The notes beneath the pieces were generated by a model. The model was not told where the DNA came from, ran no database searches, and was given only the letters and a program-made list of their open reading frames with translations. Positions 26,161 through 35,577 of a stretch of 64,000 bases of DNA are shown here, piece by piece (the stretch's first letter is position 1; each line of letters begins with the position of its first letter). Position numbers and translations under genes: made by a program. The stretch is from CAXBCP01 sp038120765 (GTDB lineage Bacteria; Pseudomonadota; Alphaproteobacteria; MPNO01; UBA830). The stretch is from positions 34,516 through 98,515 of the forward strand of contig JAYOMI010000002.1 of the NCBI GenBank assembly GCA_038120765.1. Reading direction: 5' to 3'.

Positions 26161-26856
26161 ATGCCTGCCGACTATCTGCCTCTGCTGATCGCAAGCCTTG
26201 CCTTTACCGTCGGACATTTCCTGATGTCGTCCGCGCCGATACGCGGACCGGTGGCCGGTGCGATCGGCGACGGACCGTTTCGGATTGTCTATTCGGTTCT
26301 GATGATCGCCGCCCTCGTCTGGATGATCAACGCCTACAACGCAGCCCCGGTTCATCGCATCTGGGATGTGGGCCTGCTGGGCCCACCGGTGATCCTGATT
26401 CTGATGTATTTCGCGGTCTTTTTCTTCCTGTGCGGCATCACGACAAAAAACCCGACACTGATCGGCATGGACGCGCTGCATCACGAGGCCGCCCCCGGCA
26501 AAGGCATCTACGCCATTGTCCGCCACCCCATCCTGGCCGCGTTCTCGCTCTGGTCCGGGGCGCATCTGTTCGTGCGCGGCGATGTCGCGGCCATCCTGTT
26601 TTTCGGCGGCTTCTGGGTGCTGGCGACGTTCGGCATGATGCATATCGACGCCCGCCGGCGCGCCAATGCCGACAATGCATGGCGGGCCTTCGAAGCCGGT
26701 ACGGGCAGAACCCCGTTCAAGGCGATCCTTCAGGGACGCCGGTCACTGGTGATGAGCGATGTCGGCTGGTGGCGGGTCATACTGGCCACCGTGCTCTATT
26801 TCACGTTCCTGTATCTGCACGAAAACGTCTTCGGGATGAACCTTTTCCCGGTCTGA
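26161..26856 (+). CDS. NnrU family membrane protein
   Basis: This 231-residue integral membrane protein has about six hydrophobic segments. The NnrU family pattern is visible: FTVGHFLMSSAPIR at the start, FFLCGITTKNPTLIG, and IVRHPILAAFSLWSGAHL in the centre. NnrU was named from nitrite/nitric-oxide reductase regions, but no denitrification genes are nearby, so the name only marks the family. It is convergent with the DMT gene. Confidence 0.85.
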   Translation: MPADYLPLLIASLAFTVGHFLMSSAPIRGPVAGAIGDGPFRIVYSVLMIAALVWMINAYNAAPVHRIWDVGLLGPPVILILMYFAVFFFLCGITTKNPTLIGMDALHHEAAPGKGIYAIVRHPILAAFSLWSGAHLFVRGDVAAILFFGGFWVLATFGMMHIDARRRANADNAWRAFEAGTGRTPFKAILQGRRSLVMSDVGWWRVILATVLYFTFLYLHENVFGMNLFPV

Positions 26857-26861
26857 CCGCC

Positions 26862-27826
26862 TCAGTTTTCGATCTGTGCTGCCGCTTTTGCAGCACGGTT
26901 GCGCCGGGCCTCCCGCAGGGTGATGTAATAGCCGGACACGAAAATGATCACAGCGCCGGCCCAGGTCCAGATATCGATAAACTCCGCAAAGAGCACAAAT
27001 CCGAACAGGGCGCCGAGCGGCAGACGCAGGAAGTCGAAGGGCATCACGGCGCTGGCGTCGGAATGCTCGAACGCGCGCGCCTGGCAGAAATGGGCGGACC
27101 AGCCGGACAACGCCATCACCGCCAGGGGCAGGGCGTCGGACCAGTCCGGCGCCACCCACAGGAATGCCGCCGGGATCGCGGTCAGGGGCAGCATCATCAC
27201 GTTCAGCCAAAACAATTTGGATTGATTTATTTTTGTCTGTGATATCGNNNNNNNNNNTTCAGCCAAAACACGGTGACGGCGGGCGAATCCGTGCGGGTGA
27301 GAATTTTGACGCTGGACCAGGCGCCGGCATAGAGGGCCGAGGACAGGACCACCAGCATGACCGGCAGGTCGATCTCGATCACGCCCGGCCGGATGATCAC
27401 CATCGCGCCGGCGAATCCGATCAGGGTCGCCCCCCACCGGTGAATGCCGACGGATTCCCGCAGCACCAGACCGGCGGCGATCGTGGTGAACAGCGGGATC
27501 AGGAATGTCAGGGCGATTGCCTGCGCGACCGGAATATCGGCAAGCGCGTAATACAGCGTCGCCATGGCGAACAGCGCGAACAGGGTCCGCACCACGTGCA
27601 GCGGCAGCTTGTCCGTCTTCAGCGTCCCGAACCCGAAGCGCGAGACCAGCGGAATCACCAGCAGGATACCGATCAGTGCCCGGAACAGGACGATCTGGAA
27701 TGCATCGAACTTCCCGTCCATATAGCGGACGCTGGTCATCATGAAGGCGAAGCTGATCGCCGTCAGGATCGCCCAGAATGCACTGCGAAGAAACTGCGAT
27801 GGCGGGGCAGAACCCCCTGCCGTCAT
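26862..27826 (-). CDS. DMT/EamA family transporter, interrupted by the assembly gap
   Basis: This ten-helix drug/metabolite transporter superfamily protein is read in two pieces, 27826-27258 and 27247-26862. Each side of the gap holds the same 13 bases (27202-27214 and 27258-27270), encoding FWLN. Removing the 56 bases 27215-27270 leaves 909 bases, exactly 303 codons in frame, and joins AVTVFWLN to VMMLPLTA, a normal EamA sequence of 302 residues. The gene is therefore probably intact, or split by an uncollapsed insertion. Its ATG overlaps the argG stop by four bases. It is one of eight related transporters in the window. Confidence 0.82.
27202..27270. repeat. 13-base direct repeats flanking a 10-N gap
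   Basis: TTCAGCCAAAACA occurs at 27202-27214 and 27258-27270. Between them are 33 AT-rich bases (27215-27247) that do not fit the transporter gene, then ten N (27248-27257). Either two contigs were joined across an overlap with a stray end, or an insertion made a 13-base target duplication and its body was not assembled. Confidence 0.8.
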
Positions 27827-29043
27827 TTCTTCCGGGCGTTCATCAGGCGCAGACGCAGGGCGTTCAGCTTGATGAACCCTTCGGCATCGCGCTGATCGTA
27901 GACGGTGTCCGCCTCGAACGTGACGTGCTGTTCGGAATACAGGCTGACCGGCGATTTACGCCCGACCACGCTGACGCTGCCCTTGAAGAGCTTCAGGCGC
28001 ACCGTGCCGGAAACGTATTTCTGGCTTTCGTCCACCGCCGCCTGGATCATCTCGCGCTCCGGCGCGAACCAGAAGCCGTTATACACGAGCTCCGCATAGC
28101 GCGGCATGAGCTCGTCCTTCAGGTGCGCGGCGCCCCGGTCGAGCGTGATCGATTCAATGCCGCGATGGGCCGCGATCAGGATCGTCCCGCCCGGCGTTTC
28201 ATAGACGCCGCGGGATTTCATGCCGACATAGCGGTTTTCGACGATATCGATGCGCCCGATCCCGTTGGCGCCGCCGAGCTCGTTCAGCTTCGTCAGCAGG
28301 GTCGCGGGCGACATTTCGACACCGTCGACCGCCACCGCATCGCCCTGGTCGAAATCGATCTCGACATAAGTCGGCGTATCGGGCGCCGCCTCCGGCGACA
28401 CGGAGCGGGTATACATGGCATCGTCCGCCTCGACCCACGGGTCTTCCAGCGCTTTTCCTTCATAGGAAATATGCAGCAGGTTGGCGTCCGTCGAGTACGG
28501 CGGCTCGTCGATCTTGTCGCGGGAAATGGGAATCTGATGCTCGCGGGCGAACTCCATCAGCTTGGTGCGGGAATCGAGATCCCATTCGCGCCAGGGTGCG
28601 ATCACCTTGATATCCGGCTCCAGCGCGTAGTAACCGAGTTCGAACCGGACCTGGTCGTTGCCCTTGCCGGTCGCCCCGTGGCTCACGGCATCGGCGCCGA
28701 CCTGGCGGGCGATTTCGATCTGGCGCTTGGAGATCAGCGGGCGGGCGATCGAGGTGCCGAGCAGGTAAATGCCTTCGTACAGCGCGTTGGCGCGGAACAT
28801 GGGAAACACGAAATCGCGCACGAATTCCTCGCGCAAATCGTCGATGAAGATTTCCTTCACCCCGGCGGCCTGGGCCTTCTGCCGCGCCGGTTCGACCTCT
28901 TCGCCCTGGCCGAGATCGGCGGTGAAGGTCACCACCTCGCAGTTATAGGTTTCCTGCAGCCATTTGAGGATGACGGATGTATCCAGCCCGCCCGAATAGG
29001 CGAGAACGATCTTGTTGACCTCTCCGGGTCTTGGTCCGGCCAT
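27823..29043 (-). CDS. argG: Argininosuccinate synthase
   Basis: ArgG joins citrulline and aspartate with ATP in arginine synthesis. The 406-residue product begins MAGPRPGEVNKIVLAYSGGL, the last part being the PP-loop start (SGGLDTSV). It continues with TADLGQGEE, GATGKGNDQVRFE, DANLLHISYEGKALEDP and MSPATLLTKLNELGG. The ATG at 29043 gives the normal length; an upstream frame to 29256 overlaps rlmN and is rejected. The stop overlaps the DMT transporter start. An intact argG argues that the organism still makes arginine, despite the argB lesion. Confidence 0.96.
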   Translation of the reverse strand: MAGPRPGEVNKIVLAYSGGLDTSVILKWLQETYNCEVVTFTADLGQGEEVEPARQKAQAAGVKEIFIDDLREEFVRDFVFPMFRANALYEGIYLLGTSIARPLISKRQIEIARQVGADAVSHGATGKGNDQVRFELGYYALEPDIKVIAPWREWDLDSRTKLMEFAREHQIPISRDKIDEPPYSTDANLLHISYEGKALEDPWVEADDAMYTRSVSPEAAPDTPTYVEIDFDQGDAVAVDGVEMSPATLLTKLNELGGANGIGRIDIVENRYVGMKSRGVYETPGGTILIAAHRGIESITLDRGAAHLKDELMPRYAELVYNGFWFAPEREMIQAAVDESQKYVSGTVRLKLFKGSVSVVGRKSPVSLYSEQHVTFEADTVYDQRDAEGFIKLNALRLRLMNARKK

Positions 29044-29105
29044 GTGATATCCCTTTGTTTGATCGCGGCGGAGTATAGGGATTACAGCCGGTGCAGCAAG
29101 CGGGC

Positions 29106-30212
29106 TTACGCGGATTTCCGCTCCCGCAGGCTTTCGGTTTTGAGCTGGCCGCAGGCGGCGAAAATGTCGCGGCCGCGGGGGGTGCGCACCGGCGACGAAT
29201 AGCCGGCCCGGTTCACGATATCGGCAAACGCGGCGATATCCTCGTCGGTCGAGCATTCATACGGCGCACCCGGCCAGGGATTGAACGGAATAAGGTTGAT
29301 CTTGGCCGGGATGCCGCTGATCAGGCGCACCAGTTCGCGGGCATCCGCCGGGGTGTCGTTCACCCCTTTGAGCATGACGTATTCGAACGTGATCCGCCGG
29401 GAATTGCGCGCTTCCGGGTAGGCGCGGCAGGCGTCCAGCAGCTCGGCGATGGGGTATTTCCTGTTAATCGGCACGATTTCGTCGCGCAGGTCGTCATTGA
29501 CCGCATGCAGCGAGATCGCAAGCTGCACGCCGAGATCGGCGCCGACCTGCGGGATCATCGGCACCACCCCTGCCGTCGACAGCGTGATCCGGCGGCGCGA
29601 AACGTTGATGCCTTCCTCGTCCATCACGATGCGCAGCGCCTTGACCACGTTGTCATAGTTATAGAGCGGCTCACCCATGCCCATCATGACGATATTGGTC
29701 AGCTGGCGGGGTTCTTTCGATGACGGCCATTCGCCGTAGGAATCGCGCGCCAGCATGAACTGGCCGACAATTTCAGCCGCGGTGAGGTTGCGCACCATCA
29801 GCTGCGTACCGGTATGACAGAACCGGCAGTTGAGCGTGCAGCCGACCTGCGACGAGATACAGACCGCCCCCCGGTCGGATTCGGGGATATGGACGGCCTC
29901 CGCCATCTTGTCGTCCGCGAAGGACATCAGCCATTTCCGGGTCCCATCGGTCGAGGTCTGTTCGGTGGCAATGCCGGGGCGCGATATGTCGAAAATGCCG
30001 GCAAGCTCGCTTTGCATGCCCTTGGCGATGGTCGTCATTTCGCTGAAATCGCGGACGCCGTGGTGGTAAATCCAGTGCCAGACCTGCTTTACACGGAACG
30101 CGGGCAAGCCGAGCCGGTCGAACGCCGCGGCCATTTCGGCGCGCGACATTCCAACGAGGTCGATCTTCCCGGTATCGGGGGTCTTTATGGCGGGTTCTGC
30201 TATGATTGACAT
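29106..30212 (-). CDS. rlmN: 23S rRNA / tRNA (adenine-C2) methyltransferase RlmN
   Basis: This radical-SAM enzyme methylates A2503 of 23S rRNA and A37 of some tRNAs. The 368-residue product has the cluster motif CTLNCRFCHTG, the preceding SSQVGC, and VMMGMGEPLYNYDNV. The last part has FEYVMLKGVNDTP and INLIPFNPWPG. The catalytic C-terminal Cys lies in IFAACGQL. It is upstream of argG on the same strand and divergent from a DMT transporter. Confidence 0.95.
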   Translation of the reverse strand: MSIIAEPAIKTPDTGKIDLVGMSRAEMAAAFDRLGLPAFRVKQVWHWIYHHGVRDFSEMTTIAKGMQSELAGIFDISRPGIATEQTSTDGTRKWLMSFADDKMAEAVHIPESDRGAVCISSQVGCTLNCRFCHTGTQLMVRNLTAAEIVGQFMLARDSYGEWPSSKEPRQLTNIVMMGMGEPLYNYDNVVKALRIVMDEEGINVSRRRITLSTAGVVPMIPQVGADLGVQLAISLHAVNDDLRDEIVPINRKYPIAELLDACRAYPEARNSRRITFEYVMLKGVNDTPADARELVRLISGIPAKINLIPFNPWPGAPYECSTDEDIAAFADIVNRAGYSSPVRTPRGRDIFAACGQLKTESLRERKSA

Positions 30213-30291
30213 GGCGGCAATATAGGCGCACCCATCGCGCGATCAACTAAAGTATTGCAGTGCGTTCTTTCGTCCATCAGAAGGCCCAGAC

Positions 30292-31158
30292 ATGAAGCTG
30301 ACCCCCGTAATGCAGGGTCTCCTATGGATGATGGCGGGGACGGCGAGTTTCTCGGCGATGATCATCGCCGTCCGCTATCTGGCAGATACCATCCCCCCCT
30401 TCGAACAGGTCTTTCTGCGCAGCGTCATCAGCCTCGCGATCGGCCTGCCGATGGTGATCCGCGTCTGGCGCCAGACCGCATATACCTTCCGGCCGAACAA
30501 ACTCGGCGGGCTTTACGCCGCGCGCGGGCTGAGCACGTTTATCGGCGTCTCCGCCTGGTTCTTTGCCATCGCCGTTCTACCGCTGGCGGAAGCGGTGGCG
30601 CTGCATTTCACCCTGCCGATCATCGGCCTGATCCTGTCGGTTGTGATCCTGCGCGAGCACATCACCCGCCCCCGCTGGCTGGCCGTCGTGATCGGCTTCA
30701 CAGGGGTGCTGATCATCCTGCGTCCTGGCGCCGAGGCGTTCAATATCATGGCGCTGGTGGTCTTCCTGTCCGCGGCGGGATATGCGAGCGGGGATATCTG
30801 TACCAAGCTGCTGTCCCGGACAGAGCCTGCCCGCCTGATCGTGGTCAACCTGAACATCTATCTGGTGCTGTTCTCTGCAATACCGACCGCGATGGACTGG
30901 CGCACCCCGCCCGTCAGCGACATTCCAATGATCCTGATGATGGGCGGAACCGCCTGGGCCGCCCATATGTGCCTTGCGCAGGCGATGAAACGGGCCGATG
31001 CCAGCATCATCATCCCGATCGAATTCATCCGTCTGCCGCTGACGGCACTGGCAGCCTATATCTTTTTCGCAGAAGTCCCGGGAATCTGGACCATGGTCGG
31101 CGCCGTCGTCATTTTTATCGGGACATGGCAACTGGCGAAACAGGAAGGCCGTCACTGA
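30292..31158 (+). CDS. DMT/EamA family transporter
   Basis: This 288-residue inner-membrane protein has about ten hydrophobic segments in two EamA repeats. The first repeat has LPLAEAVALHFTLPI, then GFTGVLIILRPG. The second has KRADASIIIPIEFIRLPL and WTMVGAVVIF. The ADASIIxPxxFxRL block is shared with the transporters at 26862, 40743, 41639 and 42573, so they are paralogues. The substrate is unknown. Confidence 0.88.
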   Translation: MKLTPVMQGLLWMMAGTASFSAMIIAVRYLADTIPPFEQVFLRSVISLAIGLPMVIRVWRQTAYTFRPNKLGGLYAARGLSTFIGVSAWFFAIAVLPLAEAVALHFTLPIIGLILSVVILREHITRPRWLAVVIGFTGVLIILRPGAEAFNIMALVVFLSAAGYASGDICTKLLSRTEPARLIVVNLNIYLVLFSAIPTAMDWRTPPVSDIPMILMMGGTAWAAHMCLAQAMKRADASIIIPIEFIRLPLTALAAYIFFAEVPGIWTMVGAVVIFIGTWQLAKQEGRH

Positions 31159-31176
31159 ACCGTGCGCCGCAGGCCC

Positions 31177-32382
31177 TTATTCCGCGGGGACGGCGCGAAC
31201 CCCGGCAAAGCGCATCCAGGCGACGGCCAGTACCACGAGAAGCAATTGCGGAAGGATCGCGATCATGACCGCATCCCAGCCATACTTGATCTGCAGGTAG
31301 CCGGCAAAGAACGACGAAATCGCCGACAGCAGATACGCGATGGTGTCATTCGCGCCCTGCACCTTGCCCTTTTCCGCCTCGGTATGACAGGTGACCAGAA
31401 GCGCGGTGGATCCGATCAGCATGAAATTCCAGCCCGCCCCGATCATTATGTTGGTGATGAAGAAGTGAAAGATCGACAGTCCCATCAACCCGGCGATCGT
31501 CCCGCCGAAAAACAGGATGAACCCCAGCATCACGACCTTCTGGTACCCGAATCTGCCAATCAGGGAACCGGCGATGAAGGACGGCGCGAACATGGCGAAC
31601 ATATGCCACTGGATCACGAAGGGGACGTCGCTGACCAGCCCCGCATGATGCATCGACAGTGGCGTCGCGGCCATCATCAGGATCATCCCGGCCCAGGCGA
31701 CCGACGTGCCCGTCGCCGCCACGATGAAGGCGGGTTGCCTCATGATCTCCAGCAACGGGCGGCCGGTGGACTGTTTCTGGCCGGGCGCCAGGACCGGCGC
31801 ATCCGGTTCCGGCATGCGAACGAACTGGATGGTAATCGCCATCAGAATGGGCGTCACCGCGAGGATCAGGTAGGTCGCCAGAAACGTGGGCATCAGCAAA
31901 AGCCCGGTTTGACCGGCCAGCGTGCCGCCGACAAAGGCGGCGACGATTCCGCCGCCGATCACAAGGGAAATTGCCTTTGGGCGGAAAGACTCCGTCGCCG
32001 TTTCCGCGGCGGCAAACCGAAGATACTGATTGAAGGCGTTGAACGCCCCCATACAGGACGTTCCCGCAATAAAAACCCAGAAATTGCCGTAATCCAGCCC
32101 CAGGGCGCATAAAAGGCAACCCGCATAGCCGAATATGGCGCCGATGCTGAACCCCGCGCGCCGTCCGAGTTTGCGCATCAGCATCGATGCCGGCGTTGCC
32201 GCGAGCGCAGTGGCCATCCACATGAACGCATGCGGCAGGGTGGCGAGCGATTTGTCTTCGATGATGGTCAGGGCCGCCAGCGCGGACACACTGATGATCA
32301 CGGTAACGGAAGTCTGCGCATAGCCCTGGCAAAGCGCCAGCAGCGTCACATTCCGCTTCATGTCAGGGACTGCCATCTCCAT
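31177..32382 (-). CDS. MFS transporter
   Basis: This 401-residue protein has about twelve hydrophobic segments and a cytoplasmic centre near residues 200-215 (EPDAPVLAPGQKQSTG). A typical MFS pattern is visible in MRKLGRRAGFSIGAIFGYAG between helices 2 and 3, and again as GRFGYQKVV. No substrate-specific motif is recognised. It is convergent with the DMT gene at 30292. Confidence 0.82.
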   Translation of the reverse strand: MEMAVPDMKRNVTLLALCQGYAQTSVTVIISVSALAALTIIEDKSLATLPHAFMWMATALAATPASMLMRKLGRRAGFSIGAIFGYAGCLLCALGLDYGNFWVFIAGTSCMGAFNAFNQYLRFAAAETATESFRPKAISLVIGGGIVAAFVGGTLAGQTGLLLMPTFLATYLILAVTPILMAITIQFVRMPEPDAPVLAPGQKQSTGRPLLEIMRQPAFIVAATGTSVAWAGMILMMAATPLSMHHAGLVSDVPFVIQWHMFAMFAPSFIAGSLIGRFGYQKVVMLGFILFFGGTIAGLMGLSIFHFFITNIMIGAGWNFMLIGSTALLVTCHTEAEKGKVQGANDTIAYLLSAISSFFAGYLQIKYGWDAVMIAILPQLLLVVLAVAWMRFAGVRAVPAE

Positions 32383-32427
32383 GCCGGCAGTCTAGAGTAA
32401 ATTTAATCCGGGCGGAACCAGTCAGAC

Positions 32428-32928
32428 TCAGCTGACGCCGCAGGTCTTTCCGATCGAATTATGCGCAGCCGTAACGCCCGACAGGGAATACGTATCCTTC
32501 GTTTTCGTGCCGCGGGACGATATCCCGGTGACGATCATGCTCGCGCCGGCGCGCATGGCGGCGACAATGTTCCGATCATCCTCGGTGCTGCGCGCCCAGG
32601 CGGTATCGCGATTGGTGAACAGCTCGAAGGTCTTCTCACCGATAACAACCTGCACGGCGCTGCCCTGCTTGAAGGTATACCCCGCCGTGAACTGGACCTG
32701 GTTGGAGACCTTTTCGCCGGGGCGGTGGGTGATGAGCATGTAAATACGACCGCGTTTCGTATACTTGCCCTCGTCCTTGACCGGTTCACTGTACATCCAG
32801 CAGGTTTGCGCTTCCCCCTTGCCCTCTGAATGGGCCGACCAGTCCTTGAAAGCGCCGATCTGCCTGGCGGATGACGGGGTGGCGAAAGATGCAACGAAAA
32901 CGACCAGGGCAATTGCGAAATATTTCAT
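32428..32928 (-). CDS. Invasion-associated locus B (IalB) family protein
   Basis: The 166-residue product has a clear signal peptide (residues 1-22, ending PSSA). The mature part has the IalB pattern FKDWSAHSEG, QTCWMYSEPV and VIGEKTFELFTN, with two cysteines (TCW and KTCGVS) that could pair in the periplasm. IalB is named for Bartonella invasion, but the family is widespread in free-living alphaproteobacteria, so no virulence role is implied. The start overlaps the upstream SpoU gene by four bases. Confidence 0.82.
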   Translation of the reverse strand: MKYFAIALVVFVASFATPSSARQIGAFKDWSAHSEGKGEAQTCWMYSEPVKDEGKYTKRGRIYMLITHRPGEKVSNQVQFTAGYTFKQGSAVQVVIGEKTFELFTNRDTAWARSTEDDRNIVAAMRAGASMIVTGISSRGTKTKDTYSLSGVTAAHNSIGKTCGVS

Positions 32929-33473
32929 CGATTTCCTTTAACACTCTGCTTTTTACGTCTGACAACCGGCTTGCCGAAAACAAGATCCGGCAGCGGCTCG
33001 GGCCGGGCGCCCGCCATCACCGGCCGATCTGCGAAGCGTCCCATCGACAGCATGCGATCGTACATGACAATCCCGCCGGTGGTTGCGAGGTTAAGCGAAA
33101 ACTTTGTCGGTATTTTGACGATATGATCGCAACACGCAATCATGGCATCAGTAAGGCCGATGCGTTCCATCCCCAGAACATAGGCGGCCCGGCGCGGGTG
33201 ACGGAAGCTCGGCAGGTCGATCGCCGTATCGTCAATCTCTATGCCGACCAGCGCACAGCCCGCGGGCAGACGCATCGACTCCATCGAATCGAATGGGTAG
33301 AACGGCACCTGTGCGGGGGTATCGGAGGTGTCAGACCGGCTTCGGGCAATGTCGTAATTCGCAGCAACGGTAAAGACGAAGCTTGCGCCGAAAGCATGAG
33401 CGGATCGCACCAGGTTGCCGACATTCATCGGCTTGCTGACGCCTTCTATTCCGATACCAAAATATCCTCGCAT
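32925..33473 (-). CDS. SpoU/TrmH family RNA 2'-O-methyltransferase
   Basis: This 182-residue SPOUT methyltransferase core has N-terminal KPMNVGNLVRSAHAFGA, motif 2 VLGMERIGL and motif 3 SLNLATTGGIVMYDR. No extra RNA-binding domain is present. The RNA target cannot be told from sequence. I use the ATG at 33473; a TTG 12 codons upstream is the alternative. It overlaps ialB by four bases and is divergent from the methyltransferase at 33529. Confidence 0.85.
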   Translation of the reverse strand: MRGYFGIGIEGVSKPMNVGNLVRSAHAFGASFVFTVAANYDIARSRSDTSDTPAQVPFYPFDSMESMRLPAGCALVGIEIDDTAIDLPSFRHPRRAAYVLGMERIGLTDAMIACCDHIVKIPTKFSLNLATTGGIVMYDRMLSMGRFADRPVMAGARPEPLPDLVFGKPVVRRKKQSVKGNR

Positions 33474-33528
33474 GCGGCCGGATTCTACAGCCGGGGATGA
33501 ATCGCGCAAGGAGAAGGAAAAAAGACTT

Positions 33529-34785
33529 ATGAATGACGATCTGCGCGGCCAGTACGAGAACTATCCCTATCCGCCGAGGGACCCCGCCCATGAGGCCAAG
33601 CGCCTGATCGCGGGCTCGCCCAGCCATATCTGCGAGATCGAACATCATATCCTGGGCGGCGTGCGGACTACCGCCGGGCCCTTCCGGATACTTGTCGCCG
33701 GCGGCGGCACCGGCGATGCGACGGTGATGCTGGCCGCCCAGCACGCGGCGGCAGGAATCGATGCGGAGATCGTTCACCTCGACATTTCAAAAGCATCCTC
33801 GGCAATCGCCGAGGCCCGCATAAAAGCACGCGGCCTGACCAATACGAAATTCATCCACGGCGCCATCGAATCCATTGCCGGGCAGGACATCGGTACGTTC
33901 GACTACATCGACTGCTGCGGCGTGCTGCACCATCTGGAAGACCCCGTGGCCGGGCTGAAAGCGCTGAGAGAAGCGCTGAACCCCGGCGGCGGCATCGGCC
34001 TGATGGTATATGCCCCGCTGGGGCGGACAGGGGTCTATCACGCCCAGGCAATGCTGCAGATGATCGCCGGGGACGCGCCGGATCCGGAACGTATTTCCAC
34101 GGCCCGGCAGCTTCTGGGCGAACTGCCGGACTCCAACTGGCTCAAACGCAATCCCTATGTCGGCGATCACCTGAACCAGGGCGATGCGGGGATCTACGAT
34201 CTTTTGCTGCACCGCCGCGACCGCGCCTATTCCGTGCCCGAGCTCGCGGCGCTGGTTCAGCAGGGCGGCATGAGACCGGTCAACTTCATCGACCCCGCCC
34301 GCTACGAGCCGAGCGTCTATCTGACATCGCCAGAGCTGGTGAAACGCGCAGCCGGATTAGACTGGGTCCAGCGCTGCGCCTTTGCCGAACTTCTGGCGGG
34401 CAACATGAAGACCCATATTCTTTACGTGGTTCGGGACGACAACAAGACCAGCACAATCGCGGTCCCAGACACCGCCGACACGATCCCGGTGATGAGGGAC
34501 AATGACGGGCCGTCGCTCGGCGCACAGATCAAACCCGGCATGTCGCTGAAGGTGGATATGGCGGGGGTCAAAATCTCGCTGCCGCTTCCCGACCTTGCCG
34601 GACCGGTCCTGATGCTGATCGACGGCGAGAGATCGCTGGCGAACATTCACGCGGAACTTCAGTCCACCGCAAAACCCGCGCCGGACTGGGAGACATTCAA
34701 GGCGCAGTTCGACCAGCTTTTCAGCGCGCTTTACGGCCTGAGCAGGATGTTCCTGAAAAAGCCCCCGAAACAAACAACGAAATGA
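33529..34785 (+). CDS. Class I SAM-dependent methyltransferase
   Basis: The 418-residue protein begins with the conserved QYENYPYPPRDP motif. A Rossmann methyltransferase domain follows, with RILVAGGGTGDATVMLA for SAM binding, the acidic IVHLDIS, and DYIDCCGVLHHLEDP. About 180 C-terminal residues form a second region with VLMLIDGERSLANIH that I cannot name. The start follows a strong AAGGAGAAGG (33508-33517). The methyl acceptor is unknown. It ends convergent with the sirtuin gene. Confidence 0.85.
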   Translation: MNDDLRGQYENYPYPPRDPAHEAKRLIAGSPSHICEIEHHILGGVRTTAGPFRILVAGGGTGDATVMLAAQHAAAGIDAEIVHLDISKASSAIAEARIKARGLTNTKFIHGAIESIAGQDIGTFDYIDCCGVLHHLEDPVAGLKALREALNPGGGIGLMVYAPLGRTGVYHAQAMLQMIAGDAPDPERISTARQLLGELPDSNWLKRNPYVGDHLNQGDAGIYDLLLHRRDRAYSVPELAALVQQGGMRPVNFIDPARYEPSVYLTSPELVKRAAGLDWVQRCAFAELLAGNMKTHILYVVRDDNKTSTIAVPDTADTIPVMRDNDGPSLGAQIKPGMSLKVDMAGVKISLPLPDLAGPVLMLIDGERSLANIHAELQSTAKPAPDWETFKAQFDQLFSALYGLSRMFLKKPPKQTTK

Positions 34786-34806
34786 CCACGCCGCCGGCGG
34801 GCGCTT

Positions 34807-35556
34807 TCAGTTGACGTTCGCCGCCTCGCCCAGCGTCGGCCCGATTTCACGATTGAGCACCAGATCGGCGATATCGTCGAGGTCCGTCGGATCGCGGTTC
34901 AGGATCACCAGCTTTGCGCCGTTTTTCTTGGCCATGACGGGAAAACCCGCCGCCGGATAGACGACCAGCGACGAGCCGATGGCAAGAAACAGATCGCTTG
35001 CCAGGGTTTCGTCCCGCGCGCGCTCCATCGGCTCCTGCGGCATCGCCTGGCCGAACGAGATCGTGGCGGTTTTGACGATACCGCCGCAGAACTGGCATTG
35101 GGGCAGTGTGCCGGTTTCCTGGAAAGCAGCCTTGATCGGTTCCAGTTCGTATCGCGACGAACAGGTCAGACATGTCGCATAGGTCGCATTGCCGTGCAGT
35201 TCGATCATATGGGTATCCGGAACGCCCGATTCCTGGTGAAGCCCGTCGATGTTCTGGGTGATCACCGCGCTGACCTTGCCGGTACGCACGAGCTTCGCCA
35301 CGGCCCGGTGACCGCGATTGGGTTCCGCGCCGATCATGTCCCTGTCGATTTCGAACTTGCGCCGCCACGCTTCGCGCCGGGCGTCGACCGACGAGACATA
35401 TTCATCGAAATAGATCGGATTCGTCTGCGACCAGATACCGGTCGGGCTGCGAAAGTCGGGAATGCCGGATTCCGTCGAAATGCCGGCGCCGGTGAACACC
35501 ACGACGCGGCGGGCGTCCTCTATCAGCCGGGCAAGGGTCTGAATATCTTCCGTCAT
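34807..35556 (-). CDS. cobB: NAD-dependent protein deacylase (sirtuin)
   Basis: Sirtuins remove acyl groups from lysines using NAD+. The 249-residue protein has GAGISTESGIPDFRS, TQNIDGLH, the catalytic His in IELHGN, and zinc cysteines CLTC and CQFC. The C-terminal ILNRDPT is also typical. It is single-domain and cytoplasmic. It lies 21 bases upstream in coordinates of the RND stop on the same strand, so read-through from the pump operon is possible. Confidence 0.92.
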   Translation of the reverse strand: MTEDIQTLARLIEDARRVVVFTGAGISTESGIPDFRSPTGIWSQTNPIYFDEYVSSVDARREAWRRKFEIDRDMIGAEPNRGHRAVAKLVRTGKVSAVITQNIDGLHQESGVPDTHMIELHGNATYATCLTCSSRYELEPIKAAFQETGTLPQCQFCGGIVKTATISFGQAMPQEPMERARDETLASDLFLAIGSSLVVYPAAGFPVMAKKNGAKLVILNRDPTDLDDIADLVLNREIGPTLGEAANVN

Positions 35557-35577
35557 GCCGCTAGTTTACTACAACGG

